Part shown: in pieces, positions 25,080-36,943 of the stretch
Numbering within the stretch: the stretch's first letter is position 1
Layout of the letters: every line of letters starts with the position of its first letter
Source: Schistosoma haematobium
Taxonomy: Eukaryota > Platyhelminthes > Trematoda > Strigeidida > Schistosomatidae
Length of the DNA stretch: 64,000 bases
Assembly: GCF_000699445.3 (NCBI RefSeq)
Contig: NC_067195.1
Coordinates: 56,090,465 to 56,154,464 of the forward strand
Direction: 5' to 3'
Program-made: the position numbers and the translations under genes
Notes under the pieces: generated by a model
The model's input: the letters and a program-made list of their open reading frames with translations, nothing else
What the model was told of the DNA's origin: nothing
Databases searched by the model: none

Positions 25080-25550
25080 CTACCTAATATCTACAACTTC
25101 TAGACGCAGTTTTCTAATATCTCTTGTCAAGATCCCTTCGCTTGTCCGCAACTCTATCGGTCTTAACCTATCACCATTAGGTATCACTTTCCTTACCAGA
25201 CCTAATAACCATTTGTCTTTCTCTAAAAACCCAGTACATGTCGTCACCAAGTTACTCTTTCCTATGTTCATCTCTGGTTGAGTCCATTTGTGTCTAAGTC
25301 GCAACAATGAAACATATTCCTTAGACAAACGTTTCCAAAATATTTGCGCCAACATAAACAACCGCAATATCAACCATACAACAAAATGCTTCATCCTCCA
25401 TAGAAGCTCATATACGCTAACGTAAACATGGATATATAAACACATATAGAGGACCAATCCATTAATTCCTTTATTTACCGCGAACTCTCTATTCTGATTC
25501 CAAATCGTAACACTGGACCCTTCTAGTTCTTTTAGAAAATGAATAACCAT
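25080..25550 (-). pseudogene. Unit 1 Pol C-terminal end (DUF5641-like)
   Basis: A 156-codon frame. Its C-terminal third (FWKRLSKEYVSLLRLRHKW, then GLVRKVIPNGDRLRPIELR) matches the conserved end of BEL/Pao polyproteins downstream of integrase. The N-terminal part is hydrophobic and unlike integrase. The frame is the same as the RNase H frame to its right, separated by a TAG stop. All three units share this structure. Confidence 0.7.
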
Positions 25551-25568
25551 AACACATGGCTTCAGGCA

Positions 25569-26084
25569 CTATTGCATATTCACACACAAACAACTACTTG
25601 AGTCCGCAGAACATAAAGCCCTTCTCCCAATCCTGACATCATCAATGTCAAACTTGACCCCTCTGGATGCAAAGTCTGCTATGCTTTCTTTAGAAGGTAC
25701 GAATCTCCATTGATCCACCTTAGTAAGACTGTGAATAGTCGAAATTCGATTTGCTATGAATGTTTTAAACTGGCTTTTCTCATTTCTAATATAGTGTAAG
25801 ACAATCATGGAATCCGTCCAAAAATTAACCTCTGCAAACTTAATATCTAATTCTGACTGCAGCTGGTATCCCATGCGAGCTGCTAAAACTGCTGCCGTAA
25901 GTTCCAAGCGCGGTATAGTTTGGACCTTCAAGGGGGCTACTCTTGCCTTAGCCGTAACAAGACGAGAACATATTTCAGTGTCAGAAATGTAAGAGCGAAC
26001 GTATGCTACTGCACCATATCCAGTTTCCGATGCATCACTGAAAATATGAAGTTCCAGGAGCGAACGATCTGATTGCAGAAACAA
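25569..26084 (-). pseudogene. Unit 1 RNase H domain
   Basis: A 171-codon frame with the BEL/Pao RNase H pattern: [17 protein letters not shown] (first Asp), [13 protein letters not shown] (Glu), [12 protein letters not shown] (Asp), ending at the [15 protein letters not shown] stretch. After that the sequence departs from the family and a TAG ends the frame. An in-frame TAG also separates it from the reverse transcriptase upstream. Both stops recur in units 2 and 3. Confidence 0.8.
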
Positions 26085-26269
26085 TACACAACGTGGAAAA
26101 CTAACGTTCTCAACACTCTGAAATCCATTTAAAATCTCTAACTAACGTTTGCTTTCCTCATTTGGAATCTCTTCGTCCCATCCTAGTCCCAATTTACCTA
26201 AACGTTGACGTAACTGCTTCATGGGAAGTACAAACGGTGCTACCAATCCCAGAGGATCGTAACGTGAGG

Positions 26270-27207
26270 CTACACTTGACAATATACTTCGCCTAGTGAG
26301 GGGCGTTTCGGTATGCGAACTTTAAATTCAAACGAATCAACCATAGTATTCCAAAATAATCCCAACGTGCGTTCCGTAGGAAGTCTTTCAAAGTCAATCT
26401 CTTCTGCTCTCTCTTCTGGATGAATTGATTCGAGAACTTGTAAACAGTTACTTATCCACTTGGTAAGTCTGAACCCACCTTTTCTGAGGAGAGAACCAAG
26501 GGCCTTTGCCAGCTCAATCGCATCCTGTACATTATTAATGGAGGCTAAATAGTCGTCGACATAGAAAATCTTATCTACGACATCCTGGATATCTTCATTA
26601 AATTCCTTACCGAATATATCTGCCGTCTTCTTAAGAGCGAAATTAGCGCAAAAGGGGAGGACACGGCTCCAAACGGATGAACTGTTAAACAATATTCCTT
26701 AGCCGTTCGTCGTATATCACCGTCTTCCCACCACAATAGACGAAATGCTCCCCTGTCTTGTCTCGGGATCATTACTTCAAGAAACATCTCTTCGATATCA
26801 GCAGCTAATGCTACGTTACCTAATCTGAATCGTAGAAGTACACCAATTAAACTATTTACAGTATTCGGTCCTCTCAAAAGCTGGTCATTAAGAGAACAAC
26901 CTTGATAGACAGCCGCACAATCAAAAACAATTCTCAATTTTCCAGGCTTTTCAGGGTTGATAACAGGATGATGAGGAATATACCAACAAACAGCATCATG
27001 GTCAAATCCCTCTTCACTAGCTTCAATGATGTAGCCCTTACTTAAATGTTTATTCATCACAACTTGATGTTTCTCCAAAAGACTGTTATCTTTCATAAAC
27101 CTCTTCCTTAAGCATTCTAGTCTGCGTTCAGCTAGTTCCAAATTATTCGGTAGCCTTGGCTTATCATACTTCCATGGTAGACCAACTTGGAAATGACCAC
27201 CCTCCAA
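26270..27207 (-). pseudogene. Unit 1 reverse transcriptase, frameshifted
   Basis: Two overlapping frames (26575-27207 and 26270-26692) together cover the palm: [18 protein letters not shown] (motif A), [10 protein letters not shown] (motif B region), [10 protein letters not shown] (catalytic YVDD). The break falls at a G run near 26655, which has one G fewer than in unit 2. A second break falls near 26300, where the RT3' frame meets a different frame at GRP/LTRR. Private changes include E-V-M in place of Q-V-K after motif A. Confidence 0.8.
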
Positions 27208-27230
27208 TCTAAACGAACTGCTAATTATTT

Positions 27231-28007
27231 CTAGAGCTTTTTATCTTCGACAGAATATCCATTACAAAACGTATCTGTATCCTCGAACTCATGATTATAT
27301 AGTCTTTCTAAATCTCGCAAAATATCATTAGTGGAACAATGACACCACTGAACTTGATGTAGAGACCTTGATACTCCCTTAGGACCTATAATCATCCAAC
27401 CAAGATGAGTACGCAGAGCAAACGGATGCTTCCTGTCCCCCAGATGTTGTTCCAGGATCCAATGTGCATCCGGAGCATCACACCCAATCAATATTCCTAC
27501 AAAATTACTTTGCAACCTCGGAAGGGTTATATCCTTTAGATGATTCCACCGTTTCAGTTGGAGTTCGTTTAAAGGTGTTGCATGATCGATCGGAAGTTTC
27601 TTGGTCGTGTAAACTTTGTTGATCCTTATAGAACCCCGTTCATCTAATGAAAATACCTCTAAATTTACCTCCAAACAATCACAATTGGTAGTTCCGTTCA
27701 CAGTCGCCACCCTTATCGAAGTCTCTTTACCTTTGATGCCCAACTGATTAATTAATTCTTCACATACAAGAGAAGTGTCAGAACCGCTATCTAGAAGTGC
27801 ATATGTTTCCAAACATCCTTTGGGACCGTATAGTCTGACTGGAACGATCCCAAAACAAACCTTTGAGGAGTTCCAATCCTTAGCCAGGGTCACCACATGG
27901 TTATCAATACTATCAATATGCAATAATGAATTATGCCTAACCTTGCAATTCTCAACGTCGCACTTGAAGCCTGAGCTGCATGTCATAGCTATGTGACCTT
28001 TCCTCAA
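27231..28007 (-). pseudogene. Unit 1 second zinc knuckle and aspartic protease
   Basis: A 258-codon frame starting inside the CX2CX4HX4C knuckle. A retropepsin-like YALLDSGSDTSLV with its catalytic Asp follows. It ends at EDKKL because a T run near 27240 is one base shorter than in unit 2. The same short run occurs in unit 3. Confidence 0.75.
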
Positions 28008-29228
28008 ACATAAGTAACATAGACCACGTTTTCTTACCTCCTGCCTCCTTTTTTACATTCATTTTTGCTAACCTTGGACAATTTGTCGCTTCATGATCAC
28101 CTACGCAGATTTCACAACGTGATACCTTGACTGAGTTATTTGAGTCTCGTCTAATTGCATGAAAGCGTGATCTCCTATCAGCTTGGCCTTCAGAATTCCT
28201 TTTACCGAACCTTGAGTTACACTGTACTAATCTACCATAACGGGTTCGGGCAATTTTGGCCCTCTCTTCTACAAAGACCACAAATTCTTCAAAGCTCGGC
28301 TCCTTCCCATGCATCATGATATTATCGGGGACTTCCACCCACTTATTCTGCAATTCTAGTGGTAGGCATGAAACTATTACCTCCAAATTAGCCGTAGAAT
28401 TAACGTCAGACATATATCCCATTTGCTTCAACGTTATACATACATTACGCAACTTAATCGCAAAGTCAGTTAATACGTCAGCCAATCCTCCGACAGGTTT
28501 ATGGTTTAATAACTCAATAATTAGTTCTCGTGCAACAAGATGTTCTTTACCAAATAAATCATACAAAATTCGTTTAGCCCTATCATAGCCCAAATCACTG
28601 GGCAAAGAAACGCAAGATTCAATTGCTGTTCTGGCCTTTCCCTTGCAATAATATAACAAATACGACAGCAATTGGCCCTTATCTGACAGTTTACTCTCTA
28701 TAAGGCTATTAAACTGACTAATGAAACGGTAATACTGACCCGGTTGCCCATCAAAGTACATCATATCGATCTTAGGTAAAACCATTTTACTAACCATTGT
28801 ATGTAACGTGTCCTTCAGCTCCCCAACCCAATCGACCTTTGAGATGTTACATACCTCCCTGAGTGATTATTACACCCAGTATCACAATCCAAATAATTTT
28901 CCACTTTAGCATTTATCCCACATTTATCTACGGGTAATCGTTCATCGTCCTCGATGGCCTTGCATTCTAGTTCAGCGATATCAACCTCTTCTTGTAGATC
29001 TAACATCTTAAGTTGCCGTTCTAATTCAAGTCTCTTCTCTAAATTCCTTTTCCTCAGTAATGCTTTATCTAACTTTAGTCTAGAAGTACTTAGCTGGCTA
29101 GAGGACATACTATTAAGACTAACGTCATCACATTTATCATCATTAACATCAGACATACCACAAACAGCTTTGGAAGTTTTACCATCCATTTCGTCATTTT
29201 CCTTCAGCCTTTTGCTCCGTGTTTCCAT
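27952..29228 (-). pseudogene. Unit 1 Gag, broken by a one-base deletion
   Basis: Two frames (28815-29228 and 27952-28797) correspond to one Gag. The N-terminal part is a charged coiled coil (KALLRKRNLEKRLELERQLK). The C-terminal part carries a DUF1759-like capsid segment (FDGQPGQYYRFISQFNSLI) and a zinc knuckle CEICVGDHEATNC. The break is a missing C near 28856, where units 2 and 3 have four. Confidence 0.8.
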
Positions 29229-29373
29229 CGTTATCGTTGTTCCAAATAATCAATTACCAAAAAATCTGAATTAATCCAAACGAAATCGACAATTAAGACC
29301 AGGAATTTGGATCCAAATTACTGACCAGACTGATCCAAGGTATAAACACAGAACCAATAATTGAAGAACTTTA

Positions 29374-29768
29374 TGTTACGTCCAAGTTTTGCTCGTTCCA
29401 GTTATTGAAGTACGGACTATCCATCTACTTGCAAATTACGAACCCAAATTAACAACAGAACCAATTTCCAATTTAGATACCAAATTTATTCGTAATTCAC
29501 AAATAATCGACCAAATGTCGTTCTAACAACAATAATTATAACAATTACAAAACAAACCTTCAATTTTGTAGGTTCCCGGAGCAAAACTCCCAAATACCAA
29601 ACCAAAGACAAAGAGAGCACCAAAATATCAAACCAAAATGTCCGAAATAATGATATAAACAAACAAGTTCAAAGGTTAAGTAAAACAATTACATCCAAAA
29701 ACACAGTAAATTATTAATGTACAATAAAAGGTTTTAATCCGCCAAACGTCTTCAGTTCTCCCGTAACA
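29374..29768 (-). repeat. BEL LTR B (shared by units 1 and 2)
   Basis: 395 bases, TGTTACG to CGTAACA. It lacks a 12-base copy of an AAACCAAAGAC-type repeat present in the other three. It shares diagnostic variants with LTR C, not with A or D. Confidence 0.9.
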
Positions 29769-29925
29769 CTCCCGACCAAAAGAACCTTGGTTCTTTTCAC
29801 AGACAAATAAATAGACAACAAGAATCCAAGTATATGCATCACAAACAATCAACAACAAACACTCAATATACCAACAATCTCGTGATCCCTAGGACTTACA
29901 CCAGTACGCCTAGGGATCCGAGTAG

Positions 29926-30930
29926 CTACCTAATATCTACAACTTCTAGACGCAGTTTTCTAATATCTCTTGTCAAGATCCCTTCGCTTGTCCGCAACTC
30001 TATCGGTCTTAACCTATCACCATTAGGTATCACTTTCCTTACCAGACCTAATAACCATTTGTCTTTCTCTAAAAACCCAGTACATGTCGTCACCAAGTTA
30101 CTCTTTCCTATGTTCATCTCTGGTTGAGTCCATTTGTGTCTAAGTCGCAACAATGAAACATATTCCTTAGACAAACGTTTCCAAAATATTTGCGCCAACA
30201 TAAACAACCGCAATATCAACCATACAACAAAATGCTTCATCCTCCATAGAAGCTCATATACGCTAACGTAAACATGGATATATAAACACATATAGAGGAC
30301 CAATCCATTAATTCCTTTATTTACCGCGAACTCTCTATTCTGATTCCAAATCGTAACACTGGACCCTTCTAGTTCTTTTAGAAAATGAATAACCATAACA
30401 CATGGCTTCAGGCACTATTGCATATTCACACACAAACAACTACTTGAGTCCGCAGAACATAAAGCCCTTCTCCCAATCCTGACATCATCAATGTCAAACT
30501 TGACCCCTCTGGATGCAAAGTCTGCTATGCTTTCTTTAGAAGGTACGAATCTCCATTGATCCACCTTAGTAAGACTGTGAATAGTCGAAATTCGATTTGC
30601 TATGAATGTTTTAAACTGGCTTTTCTCATTTCTAATATAGTGTAAGACAATCATGGAATCCGTCCAAAAATTAACCTCTGCAAACTTAATATCTAATTCT
30701 GACTGCAGCTGGTATCCCATGCGAGCTGCTAAAACTGCTGCCGTAAGTTCCAAGCGCGGTATAGTTTGGACCTTCAAGGGGGCTACTCTTGCCTTAGCCG
30801 TAACAAGACGAGAACATATTTCAGTGTCAGAAATGTAAGAGCGAACGTATGCTACTGCACCATATCCAGTTTCCGATGCATCACTGAAAATATGAAGTTC
30901 CAGGAGCGAACGATCTGATTGCAGAAACAA
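29926..30930 (-). pseudogene. Unit 2 RNase H and Pol C-terminal end
   Basis: RNase H frame 30415-30930 and C-terminal DUF5641-like frame 29926-30396, identical in the parts I compared to units 1 and 3. One frame is interrupted by the same TAG after the CLCVNMQ residues. No integrase catalytic core lies between them. Confidence 0.75.
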
Positions 30931-30987
30931 TACACAACGTGGAAAACTAACGTTCTCAACACTCTGAAATCCATTTAAAATCTCTAA

Positions 30988-31785
30988 CTAACGTTTGCTT
31001 TCCTCATTTGGAATCTCTTCGTCCCATCCTAGTCCCAATTTACCTAAACGTTGACGTAACTGCTTCATGGGAAGTACAAACGGTGCTACCAATCCCAGAG
31101 GATCGTAACGTGAGGCTACACTTGACAATATACTTCGCCTAGTGAGGGGGCGTTTCGGTATGCGAACTTTAAATTCAAACGAATCAACCATAGTATTCCA
31201 AAATAATCCCAACGTGCGTTCCGTAGGAAGTCTTTCAAAGTCAATCTCTTCTGCTCTCTCTTCTGGATGAGTTGATTCGAGAACTTGTAAACAGTTACTT
31301 ATCCACTTGGTAAGTCTGAACCCACCTTTTCTGAGGAGAGAACCAAGGGCCTTTGCCAGCTCAATCGCATCCTGTACATTATTAATGGAGGCTAAATAGT
31401 CGTCGACATAGAAAATCTTATCTACGACATCCTGGATATCTTCATTAAATTCCTTACCGAATATATCTTCCGTCTTCTTAAGAGCGAAATTAGCACAAAA
31501 GGGGGAGGACACGGCTCCAAACGGATGAACTGTTAAACAATATTCCTTAGCCGTTCGTCGTATATCACCGTCTTCCCACCACAATAGACGAAATGCTCCC
31601 CTGTCTTGTCTCGGAATCTTTACTTGAAGAAACATCTCTTCGATATCAGCAGCTAATGCTACGTTACCTAATCTGAATCGTAGAAGTACACCAATTAAAC
31701 TATTTACAGTATTCGGTCCTCTCAAAAGCTGGTCATTAAGAGAACAACCTTGATAGACAGCCGCACAATCAAAAACAATTCTCAA
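30988..31785 (-). pseudogene. Unit 2 reverse transcriptase
   Basis: A 265-codon frame covering the palm (motif [34 protein letters not shown]) and connection ([19 protein letters not shown]) of BEL/Pao Pol. It is open across the G run that breaks unit 1. It is cut from the protease part by a missing C near 31799 and ends at the shared TAG after EESKR. Confidence 0.8.
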
Positions 31786-32855
31786 TTTTCCAGGCTTTTA
31801 GGGTTGATAACAGGATGATGAGGAATATACCAACAAACAGCATCATGGTCAAATCCCTCTTCACTAGCTTCAATGATGTAGCCTTTACTTAAATGTTTAT
31901 TCATCACAACTTGATATTTCTCCAAAAGATTGTTATCTTTCATAAATCTCTTCCTTAAGCATTCTAGTCTGCGTTCAGCTAGTTCCAAATTATTCGGTAG
32001 CCTTGGTTTATCATACTTCCATGGTAGACCAACTTGGAAATGACCACCCTCCAATCTAAACGAACTGCTAACTGTTTCTAGAGCTTTTTTATCTTCGACA
32101 GAATATCCATTACGAAACGTATCTGTATCCTCGAACTCATGATTATATAGTCTTTCTAAATCTCGCAAAATATCATTAGTGGAACAATGACACCACTGAA
32201 CTTGATGTAGAGACCTTGATACTCCCTTAGGACCTATAATCATCCAACCAAGATGAGTACGCAGAGCAAACGGATGCTTCCTGTCCCCCAGATGTTGTTC
32301 CAGGATCCAATGTGCATCCGGAGCATCACACCCAATCAATATTCCTACAAAATTACTTTGCAACCTCGGAAGGGTTATGTCCTTTAGATGATTCCACCGT
32401 TTCAGTTGGAGTTCGGTTAAAGGTGTTGCATGATCGATCGGAAGTTTCTTGGTCATGTAAACTTTGTTGATCCTTATAGAACCCTGTTCATCTAATGAAA
32501 ATACCTCTAAATTTACCTCCAAACAATCACAATTGGTAGTTCCGTTCACAGTCGCCACCCTTATCGAAGTCTCTTTACCTTTGATACCCAACTGACTAAT
32601 TAATTCTTCACATACAAGAGAAGTGTCCGAACCACTACCTAGAAGTGCATATGTTTCCAAACATCCTTTGGGACCGTATAGTCTGACTGGAACGATCCCA
32701 AAACAAACCTTTGAGGAGTTCCAATCCTTAGCCAGGGTCACCACATGGTTATCAATACTATCAATATGCAATAATGAATTATGCCTAACCTTGCAATTCT
32801 CAACGTCGCACTTGAAGCCTGAGCTGCATGTCATAGCTATGTGACCTTTCCTCAA
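31782..32855 (-). pseudogene. Unit 2 protease and RT N-terminal part, active-site Asp lost
   Basis: A 357-codon frame with the second zinc knuckle, then a protease motif reading LLGSGSDTS where units 1 and 3 have LLDSGSDTS. The Asp-to-Gly change removes the retropepsin catalytic residue. The frame continues into the RT fingers because the T run near 32085 has six T, then stops at NPKSLEN through a one-base deletion. Confidence 0.8.
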
Positions 32856-34077
32856 ACATAAGTAACATAGACCACGTTTTCTTACCTCCTGCCTCCTTTT
32901 TTACATTCATTTTTGCTAACCTTGGACAATTTGTCGCTTCATGATCACCTACGCAGATTTCACAACGTGATACCTTGACTGAGTTATTTGAGTCTCGTCT
33001 AATTGCATGAAAGCGTGATCTCCTATCAGCTTGGCCTTCAGAATTCCTTTTACCGAACCTTGAGTTACACTGTACTAATCTACCATAACGGGTTCGGGCA
33101 ATTTTGGCCCTCTCTTCTACAAAGACCACAAATTCTTCAAAGCTCGGCTCCTTCCCATGCATCATGATATTATCGGGGACTTCCACCCACTTATTCTGCA
33201 ATTCTAGTGGTAGGCATGAAACTATTACCTCCAAATTAGCCGTAGAATTAACGTCAGACATATATCCCATTTGCTTCAACGTTATACATACATTACGCAA
33301 CTTAATCGCAAAGTCAGTTAATACGTCAGCCAATCCTCCGACAGGTTTATGGTTTAATAACTCAATAATTAGTTCTCGTGCAACAAGATGTTCTTTACCA
33401 AATAAATCATACAAAATTCGTTTAGCCCTATCATAGCCCAAATCACTGGGCAAAGAAACGCAAGATTCAATTGCTGTTCTGGCCTTTCCCTTGCAATAAT
33501 ATAACAAATACGACAGCAATTGGCCCTTATCTGACAGTTTACTCTCTATAAGGCTATTAAACTGACTAATGAAACGGTAATACTGACCCGGTTGCCCATC
33601 AAAGTACATCATATCGATCTTAGGTAAAACCATTTTACTAACCATTGTATGTAACGTGTCCTTCAGCTCCCCAACCCAATCGACCTTTGAGATGTTACAT
33701 ACCTCCCCTGAGTGATTATTACACCCAGTATCACAATCCAAATAATTTTCCACTTTAGCATTTATCCCACATTTATCTACGGGTAATCGTTCATCGTCCT
33801 CGATGGCCTTGCATTCTAGTTCAGCGATATCAACCTCTTCTTGTAGATCTAACATCTTAAGTTGCCGTTCTAATTCAAGTCTCTTCTCTAAATTCCTTTT
33901 CCTCAGTAATGCTTTATCTAACTTTAGTCTAGAAGTACTTAGCTGGCTAGAGGACATACTATTAAGACTAACGTCATCACATTTATCATCATTAACATCA
34001 GACATACCACAAACAGCTTTGGAAGTTTTACCATCCATTTCGTCATTTTCCTTCAGCCTTTTGCTCCGTGTTTCCAT
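32800..34077 (-). CDS. Unit 2 Gag, intact frame
   Basis: A 425-codon frame from METRSKRL. It has an acidic, coiled-coil N-terminus (about 50-95), a DUF1759-like capsid segment (about 160-330) and a CX2CX3HX4C knuckle (CEICVGDHEATNC). It ends in a read-through tail after an A6 run at the gag-pol junction, so the second knuckle is in another frame. It could be translated, but the element lacks integrase. Confidence 0.75.
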   Translation of the reverse strand: METRSKRLKENDEMDGKTSKAVCGMSDVNDDKCDDVSLNSMSSSQLSTSRLKLDKALLRKRNLEKRLELERQLKMLDLQEEVDIAELECKAIEDDERLPVDKCGINAKVENYLDCDTGCNNHSGEVCNISKVDWVGELKDTLHTMVSKMVLPKIDMMYFDGQPGQYYRFISQFNSLIESKLSDKGQLLSYLLYYCKGKARTAIESCVSLPSDLGYDRAKRILYDLFGKEHLVARELIIELLNHKPVGGLADVLTDFAIKLRNVCITLKQMGYMSDVNSTANLEVIVSCLPLELQNKWVEVPDNIMMHGKEPSFEEFVVFVEERAKIARTRYGRLVQCNSRFGKRNSEGQADRRSRFHAIRRDSNNSVKVSRCEICVGDHEATNCPRLAKMNVKKEAGGKKTWSMLLMFEERSHSYDMQLRLQVRR

Positions 34078-34223
34078 CGTTATCGTTGTTCCAAATAATC
34101 AATTACCAAAAAAATCTGAATTAATCCAAACGAAATCGACAATTAAGACCAGGAATTTGGATCCAAATTACTGACCAGACTGATCCAAGGTATAAACACA
34201 GAACCAATAATTGAAGAACTTTA

Positions 34224-34630
34224 TGTTACGTCCAAGTTTTGCTCGTTCCAGTTATTGAAGTACGGACTATCGATCTACTTGCAAATTACGAACCCAAATT
34301 AACAACAGAACCAATTTCCAATTTAGATACCAAATTTATTCGTAATTCACAAATAATCGACCAAATGTCGTTCTAACAACAATAATTATAACAATTACAA
34401 AACAAACCTTCCATTTTGTAGGTTCCCGGAGCAAAACTCCCAAATACCAAACCAAAGACAAAGAGAGCACCAAAATACCAAACCAAAGACAAACCAAAAT
34501 GTCCGAAATAATGATATAAACAAACAAGTTCAAAGGTTAAGTAAAACAATTACATCCAAAAAACACAGTAAATTATTAATGTACAATAAAAGGTTTTAAT
34601 CCGCCAAATGTCTTCAGTTCTCCCGTAACA
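34224..34630 (-). repeat. BEL LTR C (shared by units 2 and 3)
   Basis: 407 bases, TGTTACG to CGTAACA. Groups with LTR B at the four diagnostic positions and has private changes of its own (CCATTTTG near 34411, CCAAATG near 34605). Confidence 0.9.
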
Positions 34631-34787
34631 CTCCCGACCAAAAGAACCTTGGTTCTTTTCACAGACAAATAAATAGACAACAAGAATCCAAGTATATGCA
34701 TCACAAACAATCAACAACAAACACTCAATATACCAACAATCTCGTGATCCCTAGGACTTACACCAGTACGCCTAGGGATCCGAGTAG

Positions 34788-35258
34788 CTACCTAATATCT
34801 ACAACTTCTAGACGCAGTTTTCTAATATCTCTTGTCAAGATCCCTTCGCTTGTCCGCAACTCTATCGGTCTTAACCTATCACCATTAGGTATCACTTTCC
34901 TTACCAGACCTAATAACCATTTGTCTTTCTCTAAAAACCCAGTACATGTCGTCACCAAGTTACTCTTTCCTATGTTCATCTCTGGTTGAGTCCATTTGTG
35001 TCTAAGTCGCAACAATGAAACATATTCCTTAGACAAACGTTTCCAAAATATTTGCGCCAACATAAACAACCGCAATATCAACCATACAACAAAATGCTTC
35101 ATCCTCCATAGAAGCTCATATACGCTAACGTAAACATGGATATATAAACACATATAGAGGACCAATCCATTAATTCCTTTATTTACCGCGAACTCTCTAT
35201 TCTGATTCCAAATCGTAACACTGGACCCTTCTAGTTCTTTTAGAAAATGAATAACCAT
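34788..35258 (-). pseudogene. Unit 3 Pol C-terminal end (DUF5641-like)
   Basis: As unit 1: a 156-codon frame ending in the LRPIELR / LRLEVVDIR tail found at the end of BEL/Pao polyproteins, in frame with the RNase H part across a TAG. Confidence 0.7.
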
Positions 35259-35276
35259 AACACATGGCTTCAGGCA

Positions 35277-35792
35277 CTATTGCATATTCACACACAAACA
35301 ACTACTTGAGTCCGCAGAACATAAAGCCCTTCTCCCAATCCTGACATCATCAATGTCAAACTTGACCCCTCTGGATGCAAAGTCTGCTATGCTTTCTTTA
35401 GAAGGTACGAATCTCCATTGATCCACCTTAGTAAGACTGTGAATAGTCGAAATTCGATTTGCTATGAATGTTTTAAACTGGCTTTTCTCATTTCTAATAT
35501 AGTGTAAGACAATCATGGAATCCGTCCAAAAATTAACCTCTGCAAACTTAATATCTAATTCTGACTGCAGCTGGTATCCCATGCGAGCTGCTAAAACTGC
35601 TGCCGTAAGTTCCAAGCGCGGTATAGTTTGGACCTTCAAGGGGGCTACTCTTGCCTTAGCCGTAACAAGACGAGAACATATTTCAGTGTCAGAAATGTAA
35701 GAGCGAACGTATGCTACTGCACCATATCCAGTTTCCGATGCATCACTGAAAATATGAAGTTCCAGGAGCGAACGATCTGATTGCAGAAACAA
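35277..35792 (-). pseudogene. Unit 3 RNase H domain
   Basis: A 171-codon frame with the three acidic RNase H motifs ([26 protein letters not shown]). The domain's end and the whole integrase core are absent to its left. It is bounded upstream by the TAG shared with units 1 and 2. Confidence 0.8.
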
Positions 35793-35849
35793 TACACAAC
35801 GTGGAAAACTAACGTTCTCAACACTCTGAAATCCATTTAAAATCTCTAA

Positions 35850-36920
35850 CTAACGTTTGCTTTCCTCATTTGGAATCTCTTCGTCCCATCCTAGTCCCAA
35901 TTTACCTAAACGTTGACGTAACTGCTTCATGGGAAGTACAAACGGTGCTACCAATCCCAGAGGATCGTAACGTGAGGCTACACTTGACAATATACTTCGC
36001 CTAGTGAGGGGGCGTTTCGGTATGCGAACATTAAATTCAAACGAATCAACCATAGTATTCCAAAATAATCCCAACGTGCGTTCCGTAGGAAGTCTTTCAA
36101 AGTCAATCTCTTCTGCTCTCTCTTCTGGATGAGTTGATTCGAGAACTTGTAAACAGTTACTTATCCACTTGGTAAGTCTGAACCCACCTTTTCTGAGGAG
36201 AGAACCAAGGGCCTTTGCCAGCTCAATCGCATCCTGTACATTATTAATGGAGGCTAAATAGTCGTCGACATAGAAAATCTTATCTACGACATCCTGGATA
36301 TCTTCATTAAATTCCTTACCGAATATATCTTCCGTCTTCTTAAGAGCGAAATTAGCACAAAAGGGGGGGGGGGGCACGGCTCCAAACGGATGAACTGTTA
36401 AACAATATTCCTTAGCCGTTCGTCGTATATCACCGTCTTCCCACCACAATAGACGAAATGCTCCCCTGTCTTGTCTCGGAATCTTTACTTGAAGAAACAT
36501 CTCTTCGATATCAGCAGCTAATGCTACGTTACCTAATCTGAATCGTAGAAGTACACCAATTAAACTATTTCCAGTATTCGGTCCTCTCAAAAGCTGGTCA
36601 TTAAGAGAACAACCTTGATAGACAGCCGCACAATCAAAAACAATTCTCAATTTTCCAGGCTTTTCAGGGTTGATAACAGGATGATGAGGAATATACCAAC
36701 AAACAGCATCATGGTCAAATCCCTCTTCACTAGCTTCAATGATGTAGCCCTTACTTAAATGTTTATTCATCACAACTTGATGTTTCTCCAAAAGACTGTT
36801 ATCTTTCATAAACCTCTTCCTTAAGCATTCTAGTCTGCGTTCAGCTAGTTCCAAATTATTCGGTAGCCTTGGCTTATCATACTTCCATGGTAGACCAACT
36901 TGGAAATGACCACCCTCCAA
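35850..36920 (-). pseudogene. Unit 3 reverse transcriptase, with expanded G tract
   Basis: The longest RT frame of the array, 356 codons: fingers (GHFQVGLPWKYDKPRL), [13 protein letters not shown] box, and the PLGLVAPF connection. A run of 12 G at about 36363 replaces the GGGGGAGGA of unit 2. The net gain is three bases, so the frame survives and SSPF becomes PPPPF. The frame ends at the shared TAG. Confidence 0.8.
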
Positions 36921-36943
36921 TCTAAACGAACTGCTAATTATTT

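Noticed and set aside
25807..25992. Plus-strand frames inside the BEL units (also at 28256, 28954 and their equivalents)
   Set aside because: They are antisense shadows of Gag, protease and RNase H, repeated only because the units repeat.
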